64,000 nucleotides of DNA from UBA1140 sp964573285 (lineage in GTDB: Bacteria > Campylobacterota > Campylobacteria > Campylobacterales > Sulfurovaceae). The notes below the pieces were generated by a model. That model worked only from the letters and a program-made list of their open reading frames with translations. It was not told the origin of the DNA and ran no database searches. The position numbers and the translations under genes are program-made. The stretch's first letter is position 1. Each line of letters begins with the position of its first letter. Shown here in pieces: positions 42,246 through 52,668 of this stretch. The stretch lies in NCBI GenBank assembly GCA_964573285.1, contig CAZNJD010000025.1, forward strand, positions 1-64,000. The letters run 5' to 3'.

Positions 42246-44882
42246 ATGAGCGAAACAAAAAAAAATGTATATAACCCAAAAGAGATAGAAGATAACTATT
42301 ATAAGCTTTGGGAAGATAGAGGTTACTTTGAAATAGATGGTAACAAAAATATTCAAAAAGAGGGAAAAAACTTCACCATTATGATGCCTCCTCCTAATGT
42401 AACAGGACATCTGCATATTGGTCATGCACTCACTTTTACACTTCAAGATATAATCATACGATACAAAAGAATGGATGGATATAAGACTCTATGGCAACCA
42501 GGAGTTGACCATGCAGGGATTGCTACTCAAAATGTGGTAGAGAAACAACTTTTAGCAGAGGGAACAACCAAAGAGGAGTTAGGAAGAGAAGAGTTTCTCA
42601 AAAGAGCATGGAAACAGAAAGAGAATTCCCAAAATGCTATTACAAATCAACTTAGAAAACTAGGTGTTTCTCCTGCTTGGAGTCGTGAACGATTTACTAT
42701 GGATGAGGGTTTGGCAAATGGAGTCAAAAAAGCTTTCAAGCAGATGTATGATAATGGGTATATTGTTCGTGGAAACTATATGATAAATTGGTGTACCCAT
42801 GATGGAGCATTAAGTGATATAGAGGTAGAGTATGAAGACCATGCAGGTAAACTCTATTATATCAAATATCCTTTAAGTGATGGTAGTGGTGAGATAGTAG
42901 TAGCTACAACTAGACCAGAGACCTATTTTGGAGATAGTGCTGTAATGGTTCACCCTGACGATACTCGATACAATCATCTAATTGGTAAACGAATTAAACT
43001 ACCATTAATAGATAGAGAGGTAGAGATAATTGCTGATAGCCATGTAGATATGGAGTTTGGGACAGGATTTGTAAAAGTTACTCCTGCTCATGACCCAAAT
43101 GATTATGAAGTTGGCAAGAGGCACAATTTGGAGTTTATTACTATCTTTAATGAGAAAGGAATTCTCAATAGTTATTGTGGTGAGTTTGAAGGATTAGAGA
43201 GATTAGAGGCTCGTGAAGCTATTATGGCTAAACTCCAAGAGAAAGGTTTTGTTGAAAAAATTGAAGAGCATTCTCATCAAGTAGGTCACTGTTATAGATG
43301 TAAAAATATAGTAGAGCCTTATATCTCTAAGCAGTGGTTTGTTAAAAAAGAGTTTGCACTCTCTTCTATAGAAAAAGTAAATAGTGGAGAAGCTCAATTT
43401 TTTCCATCTCATTGGATAAATAGCTATAATGCTTGGATGAGTGAGCTTAGAGATTGGTGTATATCAAGACAGTTATGGTGGGGTCATCAGATACCTGTAT
43501 TTTATTGTCGTGATTGTGGTCATGAGTGGGTAGAAGATGGTGATGTACCCTCTTTATGCCAAAAATGTGGAAGTGAAAATATATATCAAGACCCTGATGT
43601 ACTAGATACTTGGTTTAGTTCTGGGTTATGGCCTTTTTCAACTTTGGGTTGGGGTAATGGTGATATATTCAAGGGTGAGCTTTGGAATGAGGATGATATG
43701 AAAGAGTTTTATCCCAACTCTTTGCTTATTACAGGTTTTGATATTCTATTCTTTTGGGTAGCTAGAATGTTAATGATGGGTGAGAATATTACAGGCGAAC
43801 TTCCATTTAGAGATATTTATCTACACGCTTTAGTCAAAGATGAAAAGGGTGAGAAAATGAGTAAATCTAAAGGTAATGTAATTGACCCTCTTGTAACTAT
43901 AGATAAATACTCAACAGATGCACTTAGATTTACATTAGCTGTATTGGCTGTTCAAGGTCGAGATATAAAGCTTAGTGAAGATAAACTAGAACAGAGTCGT
44001 AATTTTACCAATAAACTATTTAATGCTACTAATTTCTTGCAACTAAATCAAGAACATTTTGATGATTTAGACCCCTCAAATATTCAAACACCACTTGGTA
44101 GATATATGTTAGCTAGATTTAATATAGCAGTAAAAGAGACTCGTGAATATATGAGTGTTTATAGATTTAATGATGGAGCTACAACACTATATCGTTTCTT
44201 GTGGGGTGAATTTTGTGATTGGGGGATTGAACTTAGCAAAGCAGACAAAGATAGTATAAGTGAGCTTGGAAGTATATTCAAAGCATCTATGAGACTACTG
44301 CACCCATTTATGCCATTTATTACAGAGAACTTATATATGAGACTATCCAAAGAGAGCCTAGAAGATGGAGACTCTATTATGATAATGCCATATCCAACTG
44401 TAAGTGAAATAGATGATGAGGTAATAGGTCAATTTGATTTGATTATGGAGGCTATTGTATCTATTCGTAGATGTAAAACGCTAATAGACAAAGGTAATCA
44501 AAAGATAGAAAAAGCTTCTATTAAACTAGCAAAGAAAATAGATACAGATATGATGAAGCCATTTATAGAAAAGTTAGCAAAAGTAGAAGAGCTTACGATT
44601 GTAGATAGCAAAATAGATAACTGTGTAACAGATGTATCTGATAATTTAGAAAGTTTTATCTCTACAGATGATATTGATATGTCCGCTATTATTAGTAAAT
44701 TAACAAAACAAAAAGAGAAAATTGAAAAAGAGATAGCTAAACTAAATGGAATGTTGAATAATGAGAAATTTGTAGCAAATGCACCAGAGCAGGTAATTAC
44801 CCAAAATAAAAAAGCTTTAAGTGATGCTATAGATAAAATGGCTAAAATAGAAGATGAATTAAAAGGCTTCACTAAGGATTAG
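42246..44882 (+). CDS. valS: Valyl-tRNA synthetase
   Basis: A class I aminoacyl-tRNA synthetase of 878 residues, charging tRNA-Val. HIGH is at 57-60 within NVTGHLHIGHAL, and KMSKS at 537-541. The editing (CP1) domain lies between them and shows VVATTRPETYFGDSAVMVHP and FGTGFVKVTPAHDPNDY. A zinc-like insertion CRDCGHEW...CQKCGS follows, with the anticodon-binding helices and a C-terminal coiled-coil arm (KLTKQKEKIEKEIAKLNGML) after it. Full length and well conserved; monocistronic between rlmB and the Ste24-like gene. Confidence 0.98.
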   Translation: MSETKKNVYNPKEIEDNYYKLWEDRGYFEIDGNKNIQKEGKNFTIMMPPPNVTGHLHIGHALTFTLQDIIIRYKRMDGYKTLWQPGVDHAGIATQNVVEKQLLAEGTTKEELGREEFLKRAWKQKENSQNAITNQLRKLGVSPAWSRERFTMDEGLANGVKKAFKQMYDNGYIVRGNYMINWCTHDGALSDIEVEYEDHAGKLYYIKYPLSDGSGEIVVATTRPETYFGDSAVMVHPDDTRYNHLIGKRIKLPLIDREVEIIADSHVDMEFGTGFVKVTPAHDPNDYEVGKRHNLEFITIFNEKGILNSYCGEFEGLERLEAREAIMAKLQEKGFVEKIEEHSHQVGHCYRCKNIVEPYISKQWFVKKEFALSSIEKVNSGEAQFFPSHWINSYNAWMSELRDWCISRQLWWGHQIPVFYCRDCGHEWVEDGDVPSLCQKCGSENIYQDPDVLDTWFSSGLWPFSTLGWGNGDIFKGELWNEDDMKEFYPNSLLITGFDILFFWVARMLMMGENITGELPFRDIYLHALVKDEKGEKMSKSKGNVIDPLVTIDKYSTDALRFTLAVLAVQGRDIKLSEDKLEQSRNFTNKLFNATNFLQLNQEHFDDLDPSNIQTPLGRYMLARFNIAVKETREYMSVYRFNDGATTLYRFLWGEFCDWGIELSKADKDSISELGSIFKASMRLLHPFMPFITENLYMRLSKESLEDGDSIMIMPYPTVSEIDDEVIGQFDLIMEAIVSIRRCKTLIDKGNQKIEKASIKLAKKIDTDMMKPFIEKLAKVEELTIVDSKIDNCVTDVSDNLESFISTDDIDMSAIISKLTKQKEKIEKEIAKLNGMLNNEKFVANAPEQVITQNKKALSDAIDKMAKIEDELKGFTKD

Positions 44883-44915
44883 TTGGGTATATTCCTCTAA
44901 AAAATAAGGTGATAA

Positions 44916-46181
44916 ATGTTAGAAATAGTAATGATACTCTATACAGTATATACACTTATAAAAGTCTATATATCTGTTATGCAGATAGGATATATATCTA
45001 AAGAGAAAAATCAAGAAGCTGTATTAATGTCTCCAGAGAAATTCAAAATAGCAGGTGAATATGCTATAAAAAAAGAGAGACTTAGTTTAGTCTCTTTAAT
45101 AGTTGATTATGTGATGTTTGTATGGTGGATTACACAAGGTTTTGTATGGCTTACAACTACTATAGGAGTGGATAACTCTGTTTTGGATGCTGTTGTTTTC
45201 CTTTTTGGATTTATGGCTGTAAATTATATTATAGGTTTACCTTTTGAACTATATCAGACATTTGAATTAGATAAAGAGTATGGTTTCTCTAAAATGACAC
45301 CCAAACTATATATATTAGACCAGTTGAAATCTATATCTATGTTTGTAGTTTTAGGTGGAGTGATACTATATCTATTATCTTGGATAGTTATAAATGTATC
45401 TTCATGGTGGATATGGGGGTTTGCTCTACTCTTTACTATTGCTCTAGTAGTAAATATTATATATCCAACTATCATAGCTCCTATATTTAATAAATTCTCT
45501 CCTATGGAAGAGGGTGAACTTAAATCAGATATAGAAGCTATGATGGATAAAGTAGGACTTAAAAGTGATGGTATATTTATTATGGATGCTAGTAAACGAG
45601 ATAGCAGACTTAATGCCTATTTTGGAGGATTGGGTAAAACCAAGAGAGTTGTTCTCTTTGATACACTTCTTGAGAAGCTGGAAAATAGAGAGTTATTGGC
45701 TGTATTAGGGCATGAGTTGGGTCATTTTAGTCATGGTGATATTTGGAAAAATATAGGAATGATGGGAGTGTTACTTTTTACCTCATTTTTTATTTTGGGA
45801 AACCTACCTAATGAGTTATTTTTAGATATGGGAGTAGAGCATAAAGCAGGGGTAGAGATAGCTATAATGATATTACTATTACCTTTGCTATCATTTATAT
45901 TTACTCCTATTATGAGTTTCGTTAGCCGTCATAATGAATATGAGGCTGATGAGTTTGGTTCACAACTTGGAGGTAAAGAAAATTTGGTATCTGCATTAAT
46001 TAAATTAGTAGATGAAAACAGAGCATTTCCCAAATCACACCCATTAGTTGTATTTTTCTATTACACACATCCACCTGTATTAGAGAGACTAAAAGAGCTT
46101 GGATATGATGTAAATGCTGTTAATGAGGTTATAAAACCTTTGGAAAAAGATGGTATATTTACATTTTTAAAAGATAAATAA
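44916..46181 (+). CDS. M48-family zinc metalloprotease (Ste24/CAAX protease 1-like)
   Basis: A 421-residue integral membrane protease. The zinc motif HELGH is at 266-270 (LGHELGHFSHGD), and the third ligand Glu is in SRHNEYEADEFG. The seven-helix arrangement with GLPFELYQTFELDKEYGFSKMTP matches Ste24 enzymes, which in bacteria probably degrade or mature membrane proteins since prenylation is absent. A few bases separate it from ftsY, so they are likely co-transcribed. Confidence 0.93.
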   Translation: MLEIVMILYTVYTLIKVYISVMQIGYISKEKNQEAVLMSPEKFKIAGEYAIKKERLSLVSLIVDYVMFVWWITQGFVWLTTTIGVDNSVLDAVVFLFGFMAVNYIIGLPFELYQTFELDKEYGFSKMTPKLYILDQLKSISMFVVLGGVILYLLSWIVINVSSWWIWGFALLFTIALVVNIIYPTIIAPIFNKFSPMEEGELKSDIEAMMDKVGLKSDGIFIMDASKRDSRLNAYFGGLGKTKRVVLFDTLLEKLENRELLAVLGHELGHFSHGDIWKNIGMMGVLLFTSFFILGNLPNELFLDMGVEHKAGVEIAIMILLLPLLSFIFTPIMSFVSRHNEYEADEFGSQLGGKENLVSALIKLVDENRAFPKSHPLVVFFYYTHPPVLERLKELGYDVNAVNEVIKPLEKDGIFTFLKDK

Positions 46182-46189
46182 GGAAACAT

Positions 46190-47059
46190 ATGTTTAATCT
46201 ATTTAAAAAAGTTTTCAAAAGAACAAATGATGCTATCAAAGAGATAGCTCCTAAAAAAAAGAAAAAAATAACACACGATGAGTTTGAAGATATTTTATTA
46301 GAGGCTGATGTTAATTATGAGTTAGTAGAGAAGTTTTTAGAAGATATACCTCAAAATATAGATAGAAGTATAGCTTATAATAGATTAATATCAGTATTTC
46401 AATATAAAGCAAATTGGAAACATGAGGTAGAAGATAAACTATTTGTAGATATGATAGTAGGAGTTAATGGTGCAGGTAAAACAACAACTATAGCCAAATT
46501 AGCACGATATTATCAAAAAAAGGGTGAAAAGGTGATATTAGGAGCAGGAGATACTTTTCGAGCAGCTGCTATTGAACAGTTAACTCGTTGGGCAGATAAG
46601 CTAAATATCCATATAGTATCTACTAGACAAGGTCATGACCCATCAGCTGTGGTTTATGATACTATTAGTTCAGCCAAAGCCAAAGGGTTTGACCATGTAC
46701 TTATAGATACAGCAGGACGACTTCATACTCAAACAAATTTGGGTGAAGAGCTTAAAAAAATGGTAAGAATAGCAAATAAAGCAATGAAAGGAGCTCCACA
46801 CCGTAAACTTCTTATATTAGATGGTACACAAGGAAGTTCAAGTATTAATCAAGCCAAAGTTTTTAACCAAATGATAGGAATTGATGGTATAATTATCACA
46901 AAACTAGATGGAACAGCCAAAGGTGGTTCAGTGTTATCTATTGCAGATGAACTTCAAATGCCAATATACTATATAGGAACAGGAGAGCAACCCGATGACC
47001 TTATTGAGTTTAAAGCAAATGAATATGTCAATACTATTTTAGATGAGATATTTATTTAA
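46190..47059 (+). CDS. ftsY: Signal recognition particle receptor FtsY
   Basis: FtsY docks SRP-ribosome complexes at the membrane. The 289 residues contain only the NG core, lacking the long acidic A domain of E. coli. A short basic N-terminal helix (LFKKVFKRTNDAIKE) probably binds membrane. G-domain motifs are GVNGAGKTTTIAKLARYY, the insertion-box DTFRAAAIEQL, VLIDTAGRLHTQ, and TKLDGTAKGG. Next gene starts within its last codons (17-base overlap). Confidence 0.97.
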   Translation: MFNLFKKVFKRTNDAIKEIAPKKKKKITHDEFEDILLEADVNYELVEKFLEDIPQNIDRSIAYNRLISVFQYKANWKHEVEDKLFVDMIVGVNGAGKTTTIAKLARYYQKKGEKVILGAGDTFRAAAIEQLTRWADKLNIHIVSTRQGHDPSAVVYDTISSAKAKGFDHVLIDTAGRLHTQTNLGEELKKMVRIANKAMKGAPHRKLLILDGTQGSSSINQAKVFNQMIGIDGIIITKLDGTAKGGSVLSIADELQMPIYYIGTGEQPDDLIEFKANEYVNTILDEIFI

Positions 47060-48161
47060 GTTACTAACTCCCTTATTAATACTACTGTTAGTTACTCTAT
47101 CTCTTCTACTGCTTAATGAGAGAAAAGAGTTTGATATTAGGGGGTTAGTTCGAATTGACCCTATCCCACATACTAAAGAGCTTATAGCAGAACAAAAATA
47201 TAGTGATGCTAATGAGTATCTATCCTATTTTATGCAGTTTGAGTATATCAAAAGTAATCCCAAAGCACAAGAGTTACAAAAGATTATCAAAGATAAACGA
47301 GATAGTTATGAGTATCAAAAAGATAAAGTTATAGATGGTATATTACATGGTAAAAGTGATGAAAATATCGGAAAAATATCAGCAATAGCATCAGATTTTT
47401 TAGTAATAGGAGATATAAGAGACCTATTTATTCAAGGAAATAACTATATAAATAATAAAAAAGTAGATAAAGTAATATTAGCTCTATCTTCATTAGGATT
47501 ATTAGCTACAGCTTCAACTATATATTCAATGGGTGCAACTGCACCTGCTAAAGATGGTATCTCTATTCTAAAATATGCTAAACGAGTCAATAAAATACCA
47601 AATTGGTTAAGTAAATCTATAGTCAAAGAAGCCAAAGTATCAAAAGAGACCAAGTCACTAAAAAATATGGAAAAGATATTAGAACCAATCTATTCATTGT
47701 ACAAAAAAGTTGGATTAAAAGATACACTCAATCTTCTAAAAGAGAGTAAAAATATCCAAGAGTTAAGAGGTATAGTTAAATTTTCAAAACGATTTGGAAA
47801 AAATAGTAGTGGTCTAATTAAGAGTGTAGGAACTAAATCTATCAAATATATAGACAAAATGCCAAATGTAAAACCCAAAACAGTACTATATGCTTCTACT
47901 TATGGAGATAAAGGAGTTGTAGCCCTCAAAAGATTAGGAGAGGCTAAATTTATCAAGAGAGTTAAAGTTTTATCAAGAGTATCTAAAACAACTTACAAAG
48001 GTAATTTCGATACTTTGTTTACTAAACTCTTAAAAATAATACCAACTTCTATATTATATAGTACTATTTTTGGAGGGTTATTCTATTTTATATATAAATT
48101 ATCTTTTTTAGCCCGAAAAACATTTCGTTTTAATTTTAAAAGAGCGAATATTCCTCTTTAA
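47043..48161 (+). CDS. Membrane protein of unknown function following ftsY
   Basis: A 372-residue protein with an N-terminal membrane helix (LLTPLLILLLVTLSLLLL), a central hydrophobic stretch (VILALSSLGLLATASTIYSMGA, about 145-165) and a C-terminal helix (IPTSILYSTIFGGLFYFIYKL). A basic helical region lies between. No enzyme motif is seen. Its start overlaps ftsY, so it is co-translated, and its end overlaps the convergent Mur-ligase-like gene by 26 bases. Conserved hypothetical by appearance; family not recognised. Confidence 0.75.
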   Translation: MRYLFKLLTPLLILLLVTLSLLLLNERKEFDIRGLVRIDPIPHTKELIAEQKYSDANEYLSYFMQFEYIKSNPKAQELQKIIKDKRDSYEYQKDKVIDGILHGKSDENIGKISAIASDFLVIGDIRDLFIQGNNYINNKKVDKVILALSSLGLLATASTIYSMGATAPAKDGISILKYAKRVNKIPNWLSKSIVKEAKVSKETKSLKNMEKILEPIYSLYKKVGLKDTLNLLKESKNIQELRGIVKFSKRFGKNSSGLIKSVGTKSIKYIDKMPNVKPKTVLYASTYGDKGVVALKRLGEAKFIKRVKVLSRVSKTTYKGNFDTLFTKLLKIIPTSILYSTIFGGLFYFIYKLSFLARKTFRFNFKRANIPL

Positions 48162-49116
48162 TCTTGGGCAACATATTTCTATCAAGAGCATATACAAAAG
48201 CATAATTAAAATAGGCATTTTTTAAAATATCTCGTGCTTCATCTACACTCTCATACCAATTCGGTCTATCCACACCATCAACTTTTGTTTTTGGTGGAGT
48301 TATTACAATAGTTTTGACCCATGCACCGTTATATCTAACATATTCTCTAGCTTTATATATATCAGATAGATTATCAGTAAAGATTGCTACTTTGTCACTT
48401 TTACTCGGTTTCATAACATTTAAAAAGCCATCTATAAATACAGGTACAAAATGTTTAGTATATTTAACTCTATCTAAATTATATGGTAGGTGATGTTTAT
48501 CACAAAACTCTACAACTCTTTGTAGATAATCAACATGAAATGGAGTTATCTCTTTTTCTTGATAAATATATCCATTGATTTTGAATGTAGTTCTAAATAG
48601 AGTATCTGTGATAATTTCACAACTTGCCTCTTTGTTTAATACAGATACATCTGGTTTTATCATTTTCATAAGTTGACTATTTGTACCAATAAACATTTTC
48701 GCTTCAGAGTTTAAAATCTTTTCAAACATTTTCCGCCAATCATTTGGCAAAAGCTCCAAGTTTCTCTTTTGTGTGACTATCATTTTCATAAAAGAGAGTT
48801 CATGCTCTGAATATAGATAAAAACTAGCTTCACGATTAATCAATACATAACGAATAAGTTTAAATGAAGCTTTTTGAATATCATCAACATGTATCCATGC
48901 TACCTCATTGTCTATCATCTCGATACTATCATCAGAGAATATGATTGCATATGCTCCATTTTCTAACGCTTTAGCTATATCATCACTATTATTAGAGATA
49001 AAAAGGTCTCCTTCATACACTTTTGATGGATAAACAGTTACTGAATTGATTGCTGTTATGGTAGGTTCAGATATAATCTTACCTGATGTTAAATTTAATA
49101 AATCTTCTATTTTCAT
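48136..49116 (-). CDS. Orphan Mur-ligase N-domain-like protein
   Basis: A 326-residue protein whose N-terminus follows the MurE/MurF substrate-binding pattern: INSVTVYPSKVYEGDLFISNN, then ALENGAYAIIFSDD and a WIHVDD strand. The catalytic centre of Mur ligases (GTNGKT P-loop) is absent. The rest shows a possible C-terminal alpha/beta part (KVAIFTDNLSDIYKAREYV, AWVKTIVITPPK) resembling a Mur C-terminal domain. It may bind UDP-sugar peptides without ligating, or be a degenerate ligase. It follows metG by 6 bases on the minus strand. Confidence 0.65.
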   Translation of the reverse strand: MKIEDLLNLTSGKIISEPTITAINSVTVYPSKVYEGDLFISNNSDDIAKALENGAYAIIFSDDSIEMIDNEVAWIHVDDIQKASFKLIRYVLINREASFYLYSEHELSFMKMIVTQKRNLELLPNDWRKMFEKILNSEAKMFIGTNSQLMKMIKPDVSVLNKEASCEIITDTLFRTTFKINGYIYQEKEITPFHVDYLQRVVEFCDKHHLPYNLDRVKYTKHFVPVFIDGFLNVMKPSKSDKVAIFTDNLSDIYKAREYVRYNGAWVKTIVITPPKTKVDGVDRPNWYESVDEARDILKNAYFNYAFVYALDRNMLPKIKEEYSLF

Positions 49117-49122
49117 AATAAC

Positions 49123-51060
49123 CTAACTAATTGGAGTCCCTACGGACTTTGGTTTTTCTGGACGGATTAAACATAATCCATCAGCATCTTTGGCAGCTAA
49201 TAACATGCCCTCACTTTTCATGCCCATTAGTTTAGCTGGTTTCAAATTGGCTACTACACATACTTGAGTATTTAAAATATCTTCTGCACTATACCACTCT
49301 TTGATACCTGCTACTACTTGTCTAGGTTTCTCTTCTCCAATATCGACTTGAAGAAGTAGGAGTTTTTTACTTTTTTTAACCTCTTGGGCTTGAACTACTG
49401 TACCAATTTTAAGTGAAGTTTCAAAGAACTTATCTATGCCTATTAGTGCAATATTTTCAGGCTCTTTTTTCTCTTCTGTTTTGCTCTCTTTTTTTACTTC
49501 TGTTTCAGCTATTTTTTCAACTAAAAGTTGCTCTTCTATTCGTGGGAATAGAGGTTCTCGTCTCTCTGTTATAAAAGGTTCTAATTTTTCACCATTTCGG
49601 ATAATTTTTTCAAAACTATCTGGAGTGATATCAAATCCTAAAGCATTAGCAATAGTATTAGTGGTTTTTGGCATTACAGCATGAAGCATTAGAGATACTT
49701 TGGCTAAAATTGTAGCAATAAGTCCATTTAGTGCCATAGTCTCATCTGTTTTCCCCTCTTTTATCATAGTCCATGGTTGATATTTGTCTATGGCTCTATT
49801 GGCTACAGTTAGTGGTCTCCATAACTCTTCAAGATATTTATGCAGTTGAAGCTCAAATAGCATAGGTTCTAGTTTGTCAAGTGAGACTTGAACCTCATCT
49901 AGCTCTTCTTTATAATACTGCTCTACCAAATCACACTCTACTCTACCTTCAAAGTATTTGCTACTCATACCTATAAGTCTATTAAGTAGATTTCCAAGGT
50001 CATTTCCAAGGTCAGAATTAATTCTATCCATCAATGCTCTTTGTGAGAAGTCACCATCACCACCAAAAGGAACTTCACGAAGCATAAAATATCTAAAATT
50101 TTCCAATCCATAAGCATCAGCTACCTCTTTTGGATTAACTACATTACCTTTGGATTTGCTCATCTTCTCACCATTTCGAGTCCACCAACCATGAGCTCCA
50201 ATATGTTTTGGTAGTGGTAAATCCAAACTCATTAAAAATGCTGGCCAATAGATAGCATGAAATCTCAAAATATCTTTGCCAATTAGATGAACTCGTGCAG
50301 GCCAAAAATCCATATTTTTATCATCTTCTCCATATCCAAGTGCAGTTAGATAGTTCATCAAAGCATCAAGCCACACATACATCACATGTTTTGGGTCATT
50401 AAATTTCTCTGGGAGTTTCACTCCCCAATCAAAACTAGTTCTAGTAATAGATAGATCATTAAGCCCACCCTCTACAAAACGGATAACCTCATTTCGTTTA
50501 CTCTTTGGTAATATACAATTTGGATTATTTCTATACCAATCTAAAAGTTTATCTTGATAAGCAGATAGTTTAAAAAAATAACTCTCCTCTTCTACTATAG
50601 ATGTTGATTTACCACAATCAGGACAAAACTCACCATCAACTAGTTGGGTTTCAGGGAAAAAAGTCTCACAAGAGATACAGTAGTGACCTTTGTAAGCATC
50701 TTTATATATATCACCTCTATCATACATAACATTAAATGCTTTTTGAACTCCTACCATATGGTTGGCATCTGTAGTACGGATAAATTTATCATAAGATATA
50801 TCAAATTCATCCCATAAGTTTTTGAATGTAGCAGATATTTCATCAGCATAAGCTTGTGTAGCTTTACCTCGTTTTTTAGCAGCCTCTTGGATTTTCTGAC
50901 CATGTTCATCAGTCCCTGTGAGGAAAAAGGTATCTTGACCAATAAGTCTAGCATATCGTGCTAAAGTATCAGCAATAATAGTGGTATAAGCGTGTCCAAT
51001 ATGAGCTACATCATTAACATAGTAAATTGGGGTTGTAATATATGATTTGTGACAAGACAT
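49123..51060 (-). CDS. metG: Methionyl-tRNA synthetase
   Basis: A 645-residue class I synthetase charging tRNA-Met. HIGH is at 20-23 (VAHIGHAYTT) and KMSKS lies in GEKMSKSKGNVV. The zinc knuckle CISC...CPDC sits in the connective domain. After the anticodon-binding helices, a Lys/Glu linker (EKKEPENIA) leads to a C-terminal EMAPII-like tRNA-binding domain (KIGTVVQAQEVKKSKKLLLLQVD, then MLLAAKDADGL). Monocistronic or joined to the gene at 48136. Confidence 0.98.
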   Translation of the reverse strand: MSCHKSYITTPIYYVNDVAHIGHAYTTIIADTLARYARLIGQDTFFLTGTDEHGQKIQEAAKKRGKATQAYADEISATFKNLWDEFDISYDKFIRTTDANHMVGVQKAFNVMYDRGDIYKDAYKGHYCISCETFFPETQLVDGEFCPDCGKSTSIVEEESYFFKLSAYQDKLLDWYRNNPNCILPKSKRNEVIRFVEGGLNDLSITRTSFDWGVKLPEKFNDPKHVMYVWLDALMNYLTALGYGEDDKNMDFWPARVHLIGKDILRFHAIYWPAFLMSLDLPLPKHIGAHGWWTRNGEKMSKSKGNVVNPKEVADAYGLENFRYFMLREVPFGGDGDFSQRALMDRINSDLGNDLGNLLNRLIGMSSKYFEGRVECDLVEQYYKEELDEVQVSLDKLEPMLFELQLHKYLEELWRPLTVANRAIDKYQPWTMIKEGKTDETMALNGLIATILAKVSLMLHAVMPKTTNTIANALGFDITPDSFEKIIRNGEKLEPFITERREPLFPRIEEQLLVEKIAETEVKKESKTEEKKEPENIALIGIDKFFETSLKIGTVVQAQEVKKSKKLLLLQVDIGEEKPRQVVAGIKEWYSAEDILNTQVCVVANLKPAKLMGMKSEGMLLAAKDADGLCLIRPEKPKSVGTPIS

Positions 51061-51124
51061 TGTTTTGTAGTTCCTTAAACAAATGAGTTTAGTTATTTAA
51101 GGGGAATTATATCTAAATAAACTT

Positions 51125-51466
51125 TTATCGTAATTTATTACGAACATTATATAAATTCCAATAAATATCAATTGCCTCTTCTAACTCCTCATCATTTAAA
51201 TCTGTTTTATCTTTGATACCAAAACGGTCTATAAATAAATCAGACATTACTGATAATTTTTTATCTGGTTTTTTAAGATAACCTTTTAGTGCTGCTTTCA
51301 TTGTTATCTCTCCACTATAGACTTTGAGATATGACATAAACATTCTTTGTAAAGATGCAGGAAAATGTTCATGACATACTAAGCAGTTTCTCTCAAATAC
51401 ATTTTGAGAGAAAAGAGATATCGAAAAGATAACAGTTATAGTTATAGTTTTAATTATATTTTTCAT
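51125..51466 (-). CDS. Small exported CxxCH (cytochrome c-like) protein
   Basis: A 113-residue protein with a signal peptide (TITITVIFSISLFS) and one CxxCH haem-binding motif (Cys28, Cys31, His32 in NCLVCHEHFP). A helical remainder, with DKTDLNDEELEEAIDIYWNLYNVRNK, lacks an obvious distal Met ligand; Met residues at LQRMFMSYL may serve. A small periplasmic haem protein is likely. It is co-translated with the sensor kinase gene through an ATGA overlap, suggesting a role in sensing for that kinase. Confidence 0.82.
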   Translation of the reverse strand: MKNIIKTITITVIFSISLFSQNVFERNCLVCHEHFPASLQRMFMSYLKVYSGEITMKAALKGYLKKPDKKLSVMSDLFIDRFGIKDKTDLNDEELEEAIDIYWNLYNVRNKLR

Positions 51467-52668
51467 TTTAGACTCTCTTTTGGAAACTCAACTTTAAATG
51501 TTGTGCCTTCTCCTAATATTGAATTCAGAGTAATCTTCAAATTATACTCATCAACAATACTTTTAACAATATTTAATCCTATACCAAAACCACCTACACT
51601 ACTAGTAAATCTACTATATCTATCAAAAACTGAATTAATTTTATCAGATCTGATACCTATACCTGTATCTGATATTAAAAGATACTCCTCTCTTAGAACA
51701 ATTTTGATAGTTCCTTTTCTCTTATTGTATTTTATAGCATTGGATATGAGATTATCTATCATCCTAGCAATCTTGATAGGGTCTATGAGTAGTTTTTTTT
51801 CTTTTAAATCTAGTTCAAATGATATTTTTTTGGAATTTGATAATATATAAAAATAATCAACTCTATCTAAAATTAGTTCTTTTAAATTAATCCATTCATC
51901 TTTGGATATTCTCTGGTGTCCTAAAACTATATAAGTTAAATCTTGATATAGATGTGATACTGTTTTGGCTGCTATATTTATTCGAGCTAGTTTTTTGATA
52001 TTTTTTTCACTCATTACAGATTGGTCCATCATCTCTACATTGGCTAATATAGCTGATAATGGTGTATTGAGTTCATGTGTGGTATCTTTGATAAAGTTAT
52101 CAAGCAGTTCTATAGAGTTTTTCATCGGTTTGAGAAATAGCCTTACAAAAAATAGTCCAAAAATAGCTAATATTATTAATAGAATTGTACCTAACGCAAG
52201 AATATGTAAAATAGTATCTTTATACCAACTTCTATCTTCATCAATTTCAATAATCAAATACATAGCTCCTAGATAATAATCATCAAGATATTTAATAAAA
52301 TGTATCTTGTTCCCCGCTCTATATATTACTTTATCCAGATTTACATGATTATTATCTAATGTAGAAAATATTAATACTCTTTCTATATCATATATTGCAC
52401 TTTTAAATCTTGAGTCTCTTGGATATTCATCTTTGGTAGGGAAATAGTGGTGCAGTATTTTGAGCCTTTTGACCTGTTCTGTAGCATAACCACTCAAGAT
52501 AGTTCTCTGATTTGAAAACATTAATTTCTCTTGACTCTTATAATAAGAGATACTCAAAAGAGATATAAGTGCTAAAACTAAAAATATATAAAGAGTTAAA
52601 AATCTTCTAAGAGATTGCTTCTCACTGTTGAGAAGTAAACTTATATCCCTGTTTTTTGATACTAACAA
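51463..52668 (-). CDS. Sensor histidine kinase
   Basis: A 401-residue membrane kinase. Helices at about 23-43 and 155-177 flank a periplasmic sensor of about 110 residues. The H-box is FIKDTTHELNTPLSAIL with the phospho-His, then N-box MIDNLISNAIKYNKRKG, G1 LLISDTGIGI, F and G2 FGIGLNIVKSIV. The start is TTG with AAGGA 6 bases upstream, 47 bases inside the regulator gene; no other start exists before the first helix. With the regulator it resembles the ArsRS-type systems of Campylobacterota. The signal is unknown. Confidence 0.93.
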   Translation of the reverse strand: MLVSKNRDISLLLNSEKQSLRRFLTLYIFLVLALISLLSISYYKSQEKLMFSNQRTILSGYATEQVKRLKILHHYFPTKDEYPRDSRFKSAIYDIERVLIFSTLDNNHVNLDKVIYRAGNKIHFIKYLDDYYLGAMYLIIEIDEDRSWYKDTILHILALGTILLIILAIFGLFFVRLFLKPMKNSIELLDNFIKDTTHELNTPLSAILANVEMMDQSVMSEKNIKKLARINIAAKTVSHLYQDLTYIVLGHQRISKDEWINLKELILDRVDYFYILSNSKKISFELDLKEKKLLIDPIKIARMIDNLISNAIKYNKRKGTIKIVLREEYLLISDTGIGIRSDKINSVFDRYSRFTSSVGGFGIGLNIVKSIVDEYNLKITLNSILGEGTTFKVEFPKESLK

